This document shows positions 34,615 through 44,049 of a stretch of 64,000 nt of DNA, one piece after another; position 1 is the stretch's first letter; each line of letters starts with the position of its first letter. Location of the stretch: positions 274,853 through 338,852 of the forward strand of contig NZ_JXUP01000003.1 in assembly GCF_001891085.1 (NCBI RefSeq), in the 5' to 3' direction. The notes beneath the pieces are model-generated. The model did no database searches. It saw nothing but the letters and a program-made list of their open reading frames with translations, and was not told where the DNA came from. The translations under genes and the position numbers were made by a program. The DNA comes from Campylobacter concisus. Lineage in GTDB: Bacteria > Campylobacterota > Campylobacteria > Campylobacterales > Campylobacteraceae.

Positions 34615-37155
34615 ATGAAAAAAATAGCCTATATAGTAGCGGCTTTGGCGCTGATAATCCTTTGCATTTTTGGCTTTATCTTTAGCTCAATTGGTAACAA
34701 ATTTATAGCCAGCAAAATAGAAAAAGAAGCACTCGTTCGTGGTATAGATGTCAAATTTAAAGACTTTAGCCTTGGTCTTAGCACGCTAAATTTAGAAGCG
34801 ATCGTAATGAACGCTATAAATTTAAAGGCAAATGGCGATCTCTCATTATTTGCTCAAAGCATGAACTTAAACATAGATATAGACGCCGACAAGGCAAAGG
34901 CTAGCGAGCTTGGACTAAAAAAGGACGTCGCTCTTAAAGCAAACGTGGCTGGTAAATTTAACGACTTCAAGCTAACAGCAACTGGCACGGCGCTTGGCTC
35001 AAACATAAATTTAAACGCAAATTTAAAAGACTACCTGCCAAAAGCTCTAAATCTTGACGCTAAAAACATCGAGCTTTCTGAGATCTCAGCTCTTGCTAAA
35101 AAGCCAAATTTAGCTAGCGGTAAGCTTGATCTAACGAGCAATATGCAAGGAGTTGATGAGAAAAATGAGCCCATCATTAATACTCAAATTTTAGCTAGCG
35201 ACGCAGCGATAAACAAAGAAATTCTTAAAAACGAATTTGGGCTAGATTTAGCAAAAGATATAAGCTTTAAAGGCGGCGTAAATGCTAAATTTGAAAATGA
35301 AAAAGTGAGCGCAAAAACCATTATCATCGCACCTGAAGCCACTTTAAAAGCAAACGAGACGACTTATGATCTAGCTAGCAAAAATTTAAAGAGTGACTTT
35401 TTGCTAAACGTGCCTGATCTTACCCTTTTTGGCAAGCTCTTAGGCGAGCAACTAAGTGGCGCTGTGGATGCAAACGGCGAAATTACAATGCAAGAAAATG
35501 CCCTTCAAAACCTAAAAGCTGAGATAAATGGGCTTGGCGGCAAGATAAATGCAAATTTTGATAGCAAAAACTTAACTTTAAATGCAGCTAACATCAAGCT
35601 AAAAGAGCTTCTCGCACTTGCCCTGCAGCCTAGCTACGCAGACGGGCAGATAAATTTAAATGCAAATTTTAGTGGCTTTGACGAGCTAAAAAAACTTGCA
35701 GGCGATGCTAAATTTGAGATAAAAAACGGCCTTATAGATAAAGGGCTTGCAAAGCTTAAAAATGCGGCTAAATTTGAGCTAAAAGGCGGCGCCACCGCAA
35801 AAGGTGAGCTTGTAAATTTTGACGCAAATGTGCTTAGCGACCTTGGCGAGCTAAAAGATGTAAAGGGCGTTTATGACCTAAAAAATAGCCAAATTTTTAG
35901 CAAATTTAACTTGCTCATTAGCGACCCTGAGAAATTTAAAACGGTTAGCGGCTTTGAGGTTGGCTCAAAGATGGCGCTTGCGGGCGATATGAAGCTTAAA
36001 GAGAGCAAGATAGATGAGCTAAATTTAGGCGGTGATGTCTTTGCTGGCAAGCTAAACGCCACCATAAAAAATGAAAATCTTGATCTTAGCCTAAAAGAGG
36101 CACAGCTAGGAGAAATTTTAGTACTTAGCGGCAACGACAGGCTGGCAAATGCTAAGACAAATGTCCAAGCAAAGGGGCAAAATATCTTTAGCAAAAGTCC
36201 AAGCGTCGCCGCAACGATCGCTTTAAACGAGGGCAAATTTAACGCAGCAGCGCTTAGCAAAATGCTTGATAAAAAATTCCCTGAAAATGAGAAATTTAGC
36301 TCAAATTTGAGCCTAGACTATAAAGGCGACATGGCGAAATTTAGCGGCGACTTTCTTAGCTCATTAGCTGATATAAAGGGCATAGATGGCAGCTTTGACA
36401 TGAGCAAAAGCACGCTAAACTTAAAGCTTCAAGCGGTAGTTTCAGAGCTAAATAAGCTTGCGTTTTTAGCTGGCCGCGAGCTTCACGGTAAATTTGCAGC
36501 CCACGTAACGGCAGAGGGCAAAGTGGATGATCTAAGCGTAAAAGCCACCTCTGATGATCTATTTAAGGGCAAACTAGAGGCAAACTACAAAGGTGGCACG
36601 CTTGATGCGGTGCTAAAAAACTTTGAGGTCAAAGGGCTAACGCAGACTTTGGGGCTAGATCATCTCTATGATGGCAATGGCGATGCTAAATTTGACTACG
36701 AAACAAAGCAAAAGCTCGGTAAATTTGACATCTTACTAAAAGATGGTCATCTAGCCAGCACAAATCTCACAAACAATATAAAAATCTTCACCGGCAAGGA
36801 CATCACAAAAGAAATTTACAAAGACGGCAAAATTTACGGCGATATAAAGGGTGACAACGTCGTTTTTAATGTAAATTTAAGCTCGCCAAAGAGCGACATA
36901 AAGGTTGCGGGCGGTACTTACAATACCGCGACAAAAATGCTTAACGTGCCACTTGTTTGCAGGCTAGAAAAGACCGATCTAAACGTGCAAATCTCAGGCA
37001 CGACAGAGAAGCTAAAATACGATGTCAGATCGCAATATCTTGAAAATAAGGTCAAAAAAGAGATAGGTAGATTTTTAGATAAAAAGCTTGGCAAAGATGA
37101 TGACGCAAGCGGCGAAAAACAAAATTTAAAGGGGCTTTTAAAAGGGCTATTTTAG
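34615..37155 (+). CDS. AsmA-like periplasmic protein
   Basis: 846 residues. One N-terminal membrane helix (IVAALALIILCIFGFIFSSIG) anchors a long region of repeating amphipathic beta strands rich in Lys, Leu, Asn and Ala (for example NLNANLKDYLPKALNLDAKNIELSEI), with no Cys-rich or enzymatic motif. The KIEKEALVRGIDVKFKDFSLG start and the closing domain with GGTYNTATKMLNVPLVC resemble AsmA/TamB-related proteins that form hydrophobic grooves carrying phospholipid between membranes. AAAGGAA precedes ATG 34615. It is followed directly by the broken MFS gene. The exact family is uncertain. Confidence 0.7.
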   Translation: MKKIAYIVAALALIILCIFGFIFSSIGNKFIASKIEKEALVRGIDVKFKDFSLGLSTLNLEAIVMNAINLKANGDLSLFAQSMNLNIDIDADKAKASELGLKKDVALKANVAGKFNDFKLTATGTALGSNINLNANLKDYLPKALNLDAKNIELSEISALAKKPNLASGKLDLTSNMQGVDEKNEPIINTQILASDAAINKEILKNEFGLDLAKDISFKGGVNAKFENEKVSAKTIIIAPEATLKANETTYDLASKNLKSDFLLNVPDLTLFGKLLGEQLSGAVDANGEITMQENALQNLKAEINGLGGKINANFDSKNLTLNAANIKLKELLALALQPSYADGQINLNANFSGFDELKKLAGDAKFEIKNGLIDKGLAKLKNAAKFELKGGATAKGELVNFDANVLSDLGELKDVKGVYDLKNSQIFSKFNLLISDPEKFKTVSGFEVGSKMALAGDMKLKESKIDELNLGGDVFAGKLNATIKNENLDLSLKEAQLGEILVLSGNDRLANAKTNVQAKGQNIFSKSPSVAATIALNEGKFNAAALSKMLDKKFPENEKFSSNLSLDYKGDMAKFSGDFLSSLADIKGIDGSFDMSKSTLNLKLQAVVSELNKLAFLAGRELHGKFAAHVTAEGKVDDLSVKATSDDLFKGKLEANYKGGTLDAVLKNFEVKGLTQTLGLDHLYDGNGDAKFDYETKQKLGKFDILLKDGHLASTNLTNNIKIFTGKDITKEIYKDGKIYGDIKGDNVVFNVNLSSPKSDIKVAGGTYNTATKMLNVPLVCRLEKTDLNVQISGTTEKLKYDVRSQYLENKVKKEIGRFLDKKLGKDDDASGEKQNLKGLLKGLF

Positions 37156-38316
37156 ATGAAAAAGGCGGAAAATTTAAAGTATCTAATGGGGCTTGGGCAC
37201 TTTTGTAGCGACATAAACCAAAGTGCCCTTGGCACGATGCTGCCATTTTTCATCGCAAGCTACCACTACGACTATGCCACAGCCGCCTCGCTCGTGACCA
37301 CCACAAATTTAGCAAGTTCGCTCATCCAGCCACTTATCGGCCGCCTAAGCGACAAAAAAGAGCTGCCATACGTCATCCCACTTGGGCTACTACTTGCTGG
37401 CGGGGGCATGAACCTCACTGGCTTTGTGACAAACTACTACATCATCTTGGTCTGTGTGATGATAAGCGGTATCGGTGCCACACTCTTTCATCCAAGCGCC
37501 ACAAGGATCGTAAACTACGCCTAAAACGCCAAAAATAGAGCCAAAAGTATAAGTATATTTTCTTTTGGAGGCAACGTGGGCTTTGCAGTTGGGCCCATTT
37601 TAGTCGCCGTTTTTGTGGAAAATTTTGGCCTAAAAGGGACGCTAGTCTTTATAATCCCTCAAATTTTTCTAACACTTTTATACCTCAAAAAGGGCAAATT
37701 TATAAAAGCGCTAGAAGGCAATCACAAAAAGCAAATTTCACAAAAAACAAGCGCTTTAAAAGACGATTTAGGCGCATTTTTGAGGCTTTGCATATGTATA
37801 TTTTCACGCTCGATCGTCACATTTGGCTTTTAGACATTTTTTAGCATCTATCTCATTAAAATTTTTGGCCTCAGCAAAGAGGTTACAAATGTAAATTTAA
37901 GTCTATTTTTTGCTGTAGGTGCGATAGCTACGCTATTTGGCAGAGTGCTAGCGGATAGATACGGCCTAGTTAGACTCATCAAAATAAGCCTAAGCATCGC
38001 CGCACCACTAGTCGTGCTAATGCTCTTTATTGACAGCTATGCGCTATTTCTCGCAGCCTCCATATGCGTGAGCGCCTGCATCAGCCTATCTTTTAGCCCC
38101 TCAATCGCCCTTGCGTAGCTTTATTTACCAAATCAAATCGGCCTAGCCTCAGGCGTAACGCTTGGCCTTAGTATCACGATCGGCGACATATTCGCAACAG
38201 TCATCGGCAAGATCGCTGACATCTTTAGCCTAATGCACTCATTTTACTTTATCGCCGCAGTTTCGCTCATCTGCGCGGTTTCTAGCTACTTTTTAAAGCC
38301 AGCCAGTAGAACTTAA
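37156..38316 (+). pseudogene. MFS transporter (fosmidomycin-resistance Fsr-like), three in-frame stops
   Basis: One frame of 387 codons is uninterrupted in register but carries TAA at 37522-37524, TAG at 37831-37833 and TAG at 38116-38118. Translated through, it is a full-length twelve-helix MFS protein: MGLGHFCSDINQSALGTMLPF, SSLIQPLIGRLSDKKELPY and ISGIGATLFHPSATRI before the first stop, FGGNVGFAVGPILVAVF after it, and LPNQIGLASGVTLGLSITIG after the last. The HFCSD, FHPSA and LPN...ASG motifs fit the Fsr family. Two of the stops could be C-to-T changes of CAG. No frameshift is seen. It directly follows the AsmA-like gene. Confidence 0.85.
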
Positions 38317-38430
38317 ATTTATATCTCTTGCTTCATTTTTATATAAAAATTACGTAAGGAAATTTACGAGTAAATTTTAATTTCTATTTGTTTTGCCCTA
38401 CTCGCAACAAGAATTCGCTACAGGGAAACA

Positions 38431-38522
38431 AGCGAAATTTTAAGATGTAAAAGAGCCGAGCCATAGCTTTTGGCGGCAGTATTTTGTGATAGATTTAAAT
38501 GTTATGCAGTTAAAAATTTCGC
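38431..38522. repeat. Structured repeat copy 1 (diverged)
   Basis: Begins AGCGAAATTTTAAGAT and continues to AAAAGAGC, matching the left part of copy 2 closely. The left arm GCGAAATTTTAA (38433-38444) is complementary to TTAAAAATTTCGC (38510-38522), giving an outer stem of about 12 bp with one bulge. The inner hairpin of the other copies is not conserved here. Confidence 0.5.
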
Positions 38523-38711
38523 AGACTAGACAAATAGAAAATTTAAATTTTGATCAATAAAGTATCAAGGCAAAGTATCTTGTGATGATTTTAAATGTTT
38601 TGCTTAGCAAGATCACAACTGTAAGCAGAAACGAAGAAATTTTCGACTGAAGATAGAACAAATTAAGCCACCAGGACAAGAAATTTTTTGTTTTGTTTAG
38701 TAATTTAAACC

Positions 38712-38825
38712 CCAAGATACAGTATTTTTTTGCTAGACGAGGCGAAATTTTACGATACAAAGGAGCATACATATAGTATGTGACTGAAGTAGAGTAAAAT
38801 TTCAACGACGTATAGCAGAAAAAGA
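38712..38825. repeat. Structured repeat copy 2
   Basis: Core order: T-run, TAGAC-AGGCG, outer arm GAAATTTTAC (38744-38753), GGAGC, inner hairpin CATAC-ATATA-GTATG (38766-38780), TGAC-GAAGT, outer arm GTAAAATTTC (38794-38803), CAACG and GTATA. Both stems are perfect. The unit repeats about 122 bases downstream. Confidence 0.7.
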
Positions 38826-38832
38826 CAAATCG

Positions 38833-38947
38833 CCAAATACAAGATTTTTTTGTTTTAGACAAGGCGGATGAGCAAAAACAAGGGAGCGTATATATGATAC
38901 GTGACCGAAGTTTGAAGCGATATCCAACGCAGTATAAAATAAAAAGG
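38833..38947. repeat. Structured repeat copy 3
   Basis: Same order as copy 2: T-run, TAGAC-AGGCG, outer arm GGAT (38866-38869), GGAGC, inner hairpin CGTAT-ATATG-ATACG (38887-38901), TGAC-GAAGT, outer arm ATCC (38922-38925), CAACG and GTATA. The stem bases differ from copy 2 but still pair, while the single-stranded blocks are kept. The copy ends next to the uvrB 3' end. Confidence 0.7.
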
Positions 38948-38958
38948 GCTTGTCTTTT

Positions 38959-40935
38959 TTATAATTTTCTCATCTTCGCTATTTCGTCTCTTAGCGCCGC
39001 TGCCTTCTCAAACTCCAGCTGCGCCGCCGCTTCAAGCATCTGCTTTCTTAGCTCTTTTACTATCGCAGCTCGCTCGCTTGCTGGCATCTTCTCTAAATTT
39101 TTACCACGCTTGTAAATTTCGCTATCATCCTCGACATGCAGGCTCTCTTCGATATTTCTGCTGGCAGAGTGTGGCGTTATGCCGTGAGCTTTGTTGTATT
39201 CATCTTGAAATTTACGCCTAGCTGTCGTCGTATCGATTGCCTCTTTCATTGAGCGCGTGATCTTTTTGGCAAACATTAGCACCTTGCCATTTACATTTCT
39301 AGCCGCACGCCCCATCGTCTGTATAAGGCTCGTGGTCGAGCGCAAAAAGCCCTCTTTATCGGCGTCCATGATCGCTATCAGGCTCACTTCAGGCAGATCC
39401 AGCCCCTCACGGAGCAAATTTATACCTATTAGCATGTCAAATTCGCCGCTTCTAAGCCCTCTAATGATCTCATTTCGCTCGATCGCGTCGATGTCTGAGT
39501 GCATATACTTGACCTTTACGCCAAGCTCAATGTAGTAGCGGCTTAGCTCCTCGGCCATCTTTTTAGTTAACACCGTAACTAGCACGCGCTCACCTCTAGC
39601 GATGACCGCCTTTGCCTCGTCAAATAGCGCTTCAACTTGATTGTCACTATCTTTTATCTCAATGAGAGGATCAAGCAGTCCAGTAGGACGCAAAATCTGC
39701 TCATAGACGTGCCCCTGGCTGATACCAAGCTCGTATTCGTTTGGCGTGGCTGAAACAAAGAGAAATTTCGCCTTTTTGCTTATAAACTCATCAAATTTAA
39801 GCGGCCTGTTATCAAGCGCTGATGGCAAGCGAAATCCATACTCCACAAGCACCTCTTTACGGCTCCTATCGCCCGCGTACATACCCCTAAACTGCGGCAA
39901 ACTCACGTGGCTCTCATCGACGATGACTAGATAGTCTTTGCCACTTATCTCAAAGTAGTCAAACATCGAGTATGGCGTCTCTCCGGGCTTTTGACCAGTT
40001 AGGTGGCGTGCGTAGTTTTCGATGCCTTTACACATACCAGTGCTTGCCATCATCTCAAGATCAAACTCCACCCTTTGCTTTAGCCTCTGCGCCTCGACTA
40101 GCTTGCCCTGCTCGTTAAACTCTTTCAAACGCGCATCAAGCTCCTCTTCAATTTCTTTCATCGCGATCTTTAGCCTATCAGCGCCCACGATAAACTGGCT
40201 AGTCGCATAAAGCGTAAATTTAGAGATGTCTTTTAGCCTTTTGTTATCAAGCACGTCAAAATGATACATCGCATCGATCTCATCGCCAAAAAACTCAACC
40301 CTTAGGGCTTCGTCGTTGTAATAAGCTGGATAAATATCCACCACATCGCCATTTACGCGAAAGTCACCCCTATCAAAGTAGTTGTCATTGCGCTTGTAGC
40401 CCATATCTACAAGCTGTTCTAAAAGCTTTCTTTGGCTTATCTTCTCACCCACGCTAAGATATGCCACCATCCCTTTATACTCGCTTGGGTTACCAAGGCC
40501 GTAGTTTGCAGAGACTGAGGCCACACAGATCACATCATCAAAGCTTAGCAAGCTAGCCGTCGCAGAGAGGCGCAAGCGCTCAAGTTCCTCATTTACCGAG
40601 CTATCCTTTTCTATATATAGGTCGCTTCTTGGGATATAGGCCTCTGGCTGGTAGTAGTCGTAGTAGCTTATGAAGTACTCGACATGATTTTTTGGGAAAA
40701 AGCCCTTAAATTCGCTATAAAGCTGCGCGGCAAGGGATTTGTTATGCGTCATGATAAGCGTTGGCATGTTTAGCTCACGTATGACATTTGCCATGGTGAA
40801 AGTTTTACCAGATCCTGTCACACCTAGAAGTGTTTGGTATTTATTGCCTGATTTTATGCTTTTTACTATCTCTTTTATCGCTCTTGCTTGGTCGCTGCTT
40901 GGGCTAAATTTAGATGAAATTTCAAATTTACTCAT
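38959..40935 (-). CDS. uvrB: UvrB, excinuclease ABC subunit B
   Basis: 658 residues. Helicase motifs: [14 protein letters not shown] (Walker A), the Tyr-rich beta-hairpin [23 protein letters not shown] (given here as its two halves: [12 protein letters not shown] and SDLYIEKD), [20 protein letters not shown], and the C-terminal helicase half with [15 protein letters not shown] and [10 protein letters not shown]. It ends in a UVR domain ([23 protein letters not shown]) that binds UvrC. The protein verifies DNA damage delivered by UvrA in nucleotide excision repair. Standard length, no neighbours on its strand. Confidence 0.97.
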   Translation of the reverse strand: MSKFEISSKFSPSSDQARAIKEIVKSIKSGNKYQTLLGVTGSGKTFTMANVIRELNMPTLIMTHNKSLAAQLYSEFKGFFPKNHVEYFISYYDYYQPEAYIPRSDLYIEKDSSVNEELERLRLSATASLLSFDDVICVASVSANYGLGNPSEYKGMVAYLSVGEKISQRKLLEQLVDMGYKRNDNYFDRGDFRVNGDVVDIYPAYYNDEALRVEFFGDEIDAMYHFDVLDNKRLKDISKFTLYATSQFIVGADRLKIAMKEIEEELDARLKEFNEQGKLVEAQRLKQRVEFDLEMMASTGMCKGIENYARHLTGQKPGETPYSMFDYFEISGKDYLVIVDESHVSLPQFRGMYAGDRSRKEVLVEYGFRLPSALDNRPLKFDEFISKKAKFLFVSATPNEYELGISQGHVYEQILRPTGLLDPLIEIKDSDNQVEALFDEAKAVIARGERVLVTVLTKKMAEELSRYYIELGVKVKYMHSDIDAIERNEIIRGLRSGEFDMLIGINLLREGLDLPEVSLIAIMDADKEGFLRSTTSLIQTMGRAARNVNGKVLMFAKKITRSMKEAIDTTTARRKFQDEYNKAHGITPHSASRNIEESLHVEDDSEIYKRGKNLEKMPASERAAIVKELRKQMLEAAAQLEFEKAAALRDEIAKMRKL

Positions 40936-41060
40936 TGATCGCCTTTAAATTTGGGCGAATTTTATAGCAAAGATAGTGCTTTGTCAAATGAGAATTTTAA
41001 TAAGAATTTAGCCTCTGCGTGTTAGAATACGAGCCTAATTATTATTTTAAAGGAACTTTT

Positions 41061-41294
41061 ATGTTTGAAGATAATGCGATCTTAACCACACTAAGCGATA
41101 AAGTAAATGACCTGATCACAAAATATGACGAACTTTGCAAAACGAACGAAGAGTTGCGTAATGAGATCGTAACTTTAAAAGCACAAAATGAGGCAAAAAG
41201 CAATCAAATCATGCGTTTAGAAGAGGATCTTGACAAGAAAAATACCGAAGCTGACGATGTAATGAGAAAAATCGAAGCTGTCCTTGGCAGATAA
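41061..41294 (+). CDS. Small coiled-coil protein, ZapB-like appearance
   Basis: 77 residues from ATG 41061, which follows AAAGGA (41050-41055); the frame before it has no ribosome site. From about residue 10 the protein is a continuous heptad-rich coiled coil (LSDKVNDLITKYDELCKTNEELRNEI is given here only by its ends, LSDKVNDL and EELRNEI; then MRLEEDLDKKN). It resembles small division coiled-coil proteins in length and charge. The next small gene could be its partner. In C. jejuni I recall similar small genes between uvrB and the pseudopilin gene. Function is not established. Confidence 0.7.
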   Translation: MFEDNAILTTLSDKVNDLITKYDELCKTNEELRNEIVTLKAQNEAKSNQIMRLEEDLDKKNTEADDVMRKIEAVLGR

Positions 41295-41307
41295 GCTTGG
41301 TTAAAAT

Positions 41308-41544
41308 ATGAAAAAAATTACGCTCACGATATCATCTCGCGACTACACGATCACGCTTGATGATGATTTTGCTAAATTCTTTGAAGATGACTGGCAAAAT
41401 TTAATGGGCGGACGCCAATTTATCGAGCCAAAAGAGCTTTTAAACGCCTTTATAGAAAAATGTTATGAAAACTACGCCGTGATAAAGGCAGTAAAAAATT
41501 TAACTGGCAATGTTGATGAGATATTAAAGCGAGAAGAGAGATGA
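41308..41544 (+). CDS. Conserved small protein, possibly ZapA-like
   Basis: 78 residues. The N-terminal KKITLTISSRDYTITLDDDFA looks like the beta-strand start of ZapA-type proteins, followed by helices (FAKFFEDDWQNLM, KELLNAFIEKCYENYAVIKAV) and a short acidic-basic end. It sits 13 bases after the coiled-coil gene and overlaps the pseudopilin start by four bases. The pairing of a ZapA-like and a ZapB-like protein is an inference from appearance and adjacency only. Confidence 0.55.
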   Translation: MKKITLTISSRDYTITLDDDFAKFFEDDWQNLMGGRQFIEPKELLNAFIEKCYENYAVIKAVKNLTGNVDEILKREER

Positions 41545-41957
41545 AAAGACGAGCTTACACCTTGCTTGAGCTAATATTTATAGTAGTTATACTAGGTATT
41601 TTAAGCACAGTCGCTATACCTAGGCTATTTTTTTCTAGAAGTGATGCTACCATCTCAAATGCCAAAACTCAACTTGCTGCTATAAGAAGCGGAATTTCAC
41701 TAAAATACAACGACAACATCTTGCAAGCAAAGCCAGAATTTCCACAAAAACTAGACGATGGCGATCCAAGTAAACTCTTTAAAAATGTTATAAATATACC
41801 GATAAAAGATAGCGGTAGCAAAAATGGCTGGCACAGAATAGGCGATGACAAATACACATTTAGGCTAGATGGCAAAGTAGCAAATTTCAAATACGACAAA
41901 AATACTGGTGATTTTGGTTGCAGTGATGAAAATGAAATTTGCAAATCACTTCAGTAA
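41541..41957 (+). CDS. Type II secretion/competence pseudopilin
   Basis: 138 residues. The prepilin signature is RAYTLLELIFIVVILGILSTVAIPRL: a short basic leader, cleavage expected before a hydrophobic helix starting with Tyr/Thr, and Glu at the fifth mature position. A soluble domain follows with a C-terminal Cys pair (FGCSDENEIC) that may form a disulfide loop. In Campylobacter such pseudopilins belong to the type II-like DNA uptake apparatus. The peptidase that would process it is encoded at 61167. The stop overlaps the priA ATG (TAATG). Confidence 0.88.
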   Translation: MKRRAYTLLELIFIVVILGILSTVAIPRLFFSRSDATISNAKTQLAAIRSGISLKYNDNILQAKPEFPQKLDDGDPSKLFKNVINIPIKDSGSKNGWHRIGDDKYTFRLDGKVANFKYDKNTGDFGCSDENEICKSLQ

Positions 41958-43810
41958 TGCATTATTATATACTCGCATTTTATGGGCTAAATTTAGCCCC
42001 GCTCACTTATGAAAGCGATCAAAAACTAGAAAAATTTCAAGGCGTAAAGGCTTCTTTAAGAGGAAAAATTCTTACTGCCTTTATCGTAAAAGAAACTGGC
42101 AAACCAGAGTTTAAAACAAGTAAAATTTTAGAAATTCTACCGATTAATCTAACCTCAATGCAAAGCGAATTGGCAATATTTATCTCAAAATATTACACAT
42201 GCGAGCTTGGTATCAGCCTAAATTTATTTGAACCAAATGACACTATTGCAGCAGATCAAATTTATGAAAATCAAAATTTTAATGTAGCACCCAAACTAAG
42301 CGAAAAACAGCAAGAGGCTTTGGAATTTATAAATAAACGTAAAATTTCGCTCATCTTTGGCGACACTGGAAGCGGAAAAAGCGAGATTTACATCGCTAAG
42401 ATCAGAGAAATTTTAAACGCAGGCAGCCAAGCGCTATTTTTAATGCCTGAAATTTCACTCACACCACAAATGCAAAAACGCCTTGAGAGCTTCTTTGGCG
42501 AGGCGGTAGCTGTTTGGCACTCAAAGATCACGTCAAAGAAAAAAGAGCAAATTTTAAAAGATATAAAAAGTGAAAAAGTTAGGCTCGTTGCAGGTGCAAG
42601 ATCGGCTTTATTTTTACCACTTGAGAAGCTAAAACTCATCATCATCGACGAAGAACACGACGATAGCTACAAAAATACAGGCTCAAAGCCACACTACAAT
42701 GCAAGAGACCTTGCCCTCTTTCTAACTAGCAAATTTGATCTACAAGTAGTACTTGGAAGTGCCACGCCAAGCCTTACTAGCTTTTACAAGCAGGAGCATT
42801 TTCGCTTAAAAGGGACATATTTTGATTCGCAGAAAAATTACATTTTCGATGAGAGCGAGACTGGAATTAGTGAAATTTTAAAAGATGAAATTTCAAAAAC
42901 ACTCGCGAATAAAAAGCAAGCTGTCATCTGTCTGCCAACAAGGGCAAATTTTAAATATCTAGTCTGCAAAAACTGCGGTGAAACGCTAAAGTGTCCGTTT
43001 TGCAGTATCGGTATGAGCTATTACAAAAAACAAAACGTGCTAAAGTGTCAATACTGTGAACATAAAATGGCCGTGCCAAAGACCTGCCATCAGTGCGGTA
43101 GTGAGATGATAGAGGCCAAAAAGATCGGTACGAGCGAGCTACTTGAGAGGTTGCAAGCTGAGTTTGCGAATGCTAGAATCGCTAAATTTGACAGGGATGA
43201 GATAACGACGCAAAACAAGCTCGTAAAGGCTTTGAAGGAATTTAACGACCGCAAGATAGATATCTTGCTTGGTACGCAAATGCTAAGCAAAGGGCATGAT
43301 TATCACAACGTAGAGCTTGCTGTCATCATGGGCTTTGACGAGCTTTTAAATTTTCCTGATTATAAAGCCAGAGAGCGAACGCTCGCCCTTGCCATGCAAG
43401 TAGCTGGCAGAGCTGGCAGAAATGGGGTTGGCAGAGTTATCATTCAAAGCAAACAAAGAGAATTTTTTGAGAGCTACATCAGTGATTATGACTCATTTTT
43501 AAAAGATGAGATAGATTATAGAAAAGAGCTTTATCCGCCATTTACTAGGCTTCTTCGCATTATCATCTCACATAAAGATGAACACATAGTAAAAAATACA
43601 ATGAATGAATTTGTACAAAGAATAGAACCTTTAAGAAGCGATGAACTTGAGATCATAGGATACGGAAAGTGCCAGATAGAGTATCTTGGAAGCAAATTTA
43701 GATATGAAATTTTACTCCGCTCAAACTCTCATATACCTCTTTTAAAAGCTGCAAGCCTCTGCAAAAGCGAGCTTAGTGATATCGATATTGATCCAGTCAA
43801 CTTTAGTTAA
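41957..43810 (+). CDS. priA: PriA, primosomal replication-restart helicase
   Basis: 617 residues from ATG 41957, which overlaps the pseudopilin stop; an in-frame ATG at 41939 lies inside that gene. Walker A is FGDTGSGKSEIYIAKI, the DEAH-type box is IIDEEHDDSYK, and GSATPSLTSFY follows. The zinc-binding insertion has paired cysteines (CKNCGETLKCPFC, CQYCEH, CHQCG). The C-terminal helicase part contains LLGTQMLSKGHDYHNV and QVAGRAGRNG. It reloads the replisome at stalled forks. It is somewhat shorter than E. coli PriA in its N-terminal DNA-binding region. Confidence 0.96.
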   Translation: MHYYILAFYGLNLAPLTYESDQKLEKFQGVKASLRGKILTAFIVKETGKPEFKTSKILEILPINLTSMQSELAIFISKYYTCELGISLNLFEPNDTIAADQIYENQNFNVAPKLSEKQQEALEFINKRKISLIFGDTGSGKSEIYIAKIREILNAGSQALFLMPEISLTPQMQKRLESFFGEAVAVWHSKITSKKKEQILKDIKSEKVRLVAGARSALFLPLEKLKLIIIDEEHDDSYKNTGSKPHYNARDLALFLTSKFDLQVVLGSATPSLTSFYKQEHFRLKGTYFDSQKNYIFDESETGISEILKDEISKTLANKKQAVICLPTRANFKYLVCKNCGETLKCPFCSIGMSYYKKQNVLKCQYCEHKMAVPKTCHQCGSEMIEAKKIGTSELLERLQAEFANARIAKFDRDEITTQNKLVKALKEFNDRKIDILLGTQMLSKGHDYHNVELAVIMGFDELLNFPDYKARERTLALAMQVAGRAGRNGVGRVIIQSKQREFFESYISDYDSFLKDEIDYRKELYPPFTRLLRIIISHKDEHIVKNTMNEFVQRIEPLRSDELEIIGYGKCQIEYLGSKFRYEILLRSNSHIPLLKAASLCKSELSDIDIDPVNFS

Positions 43811-44049
43811 AATATTAGTCTAAAAACTATCCAACAAAGACATGGTAAATTTTAAAATAGATAATAGAGAAACCTAAGGCTTATGAAAGCATTATGAAAT
43901 TTGATAAGTTGACTATAAAGAGTAAGTAAAATTTTAGAAACTACATCCAATAAAAATACTAATTTTTATAAACTATTAAAAATAAATTTTCAAGCCTTTT
44001 AAAAGCCATTTTTCTTTATAATCCCCAATAAAAATTTAAAGGCAAAATT
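43811..44049. other. Intergenic region before ispG
   Basis: 239 bases. Apart from the -10 box listed next, no gene or repeat is seen. From memory, C. jejuni carries cipA between priA and gcpE; nothing resembling it remains here. Confidence 0.4.
44017..44022 (+). promoter_or_regulatory. -10 box (TATAAT) of ispG-dnaB-comEC
   Basis: Perfect TATAAT after TTTTTCTT, 27 bases before the ispG TTG start. Upstream T-rich sequence matches the genus pattern. Confidence 0.6.

Larger units (their letters stand above)
38317..38958. other. Gene-free region with structured repeats
   Basis: 642 bases between the MFS pseudogene and uvrB without a credible gene. Most of it is made of diverged copies of a hairpin-forming element, listed separately. 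Linkers such as ACAAGAAATTTTTTG (about 38684-38698) and ACAAGATTTTTTTG (38839-38852) also recur. Confidence 0.7.

Noticed and set aside
37156..38316. Stop-codon recoding in the MFS gene
   Set aside because: The stops are TAA and TAG, not TGA, no recoding element is visible, and all other genes here use these codons as stops.
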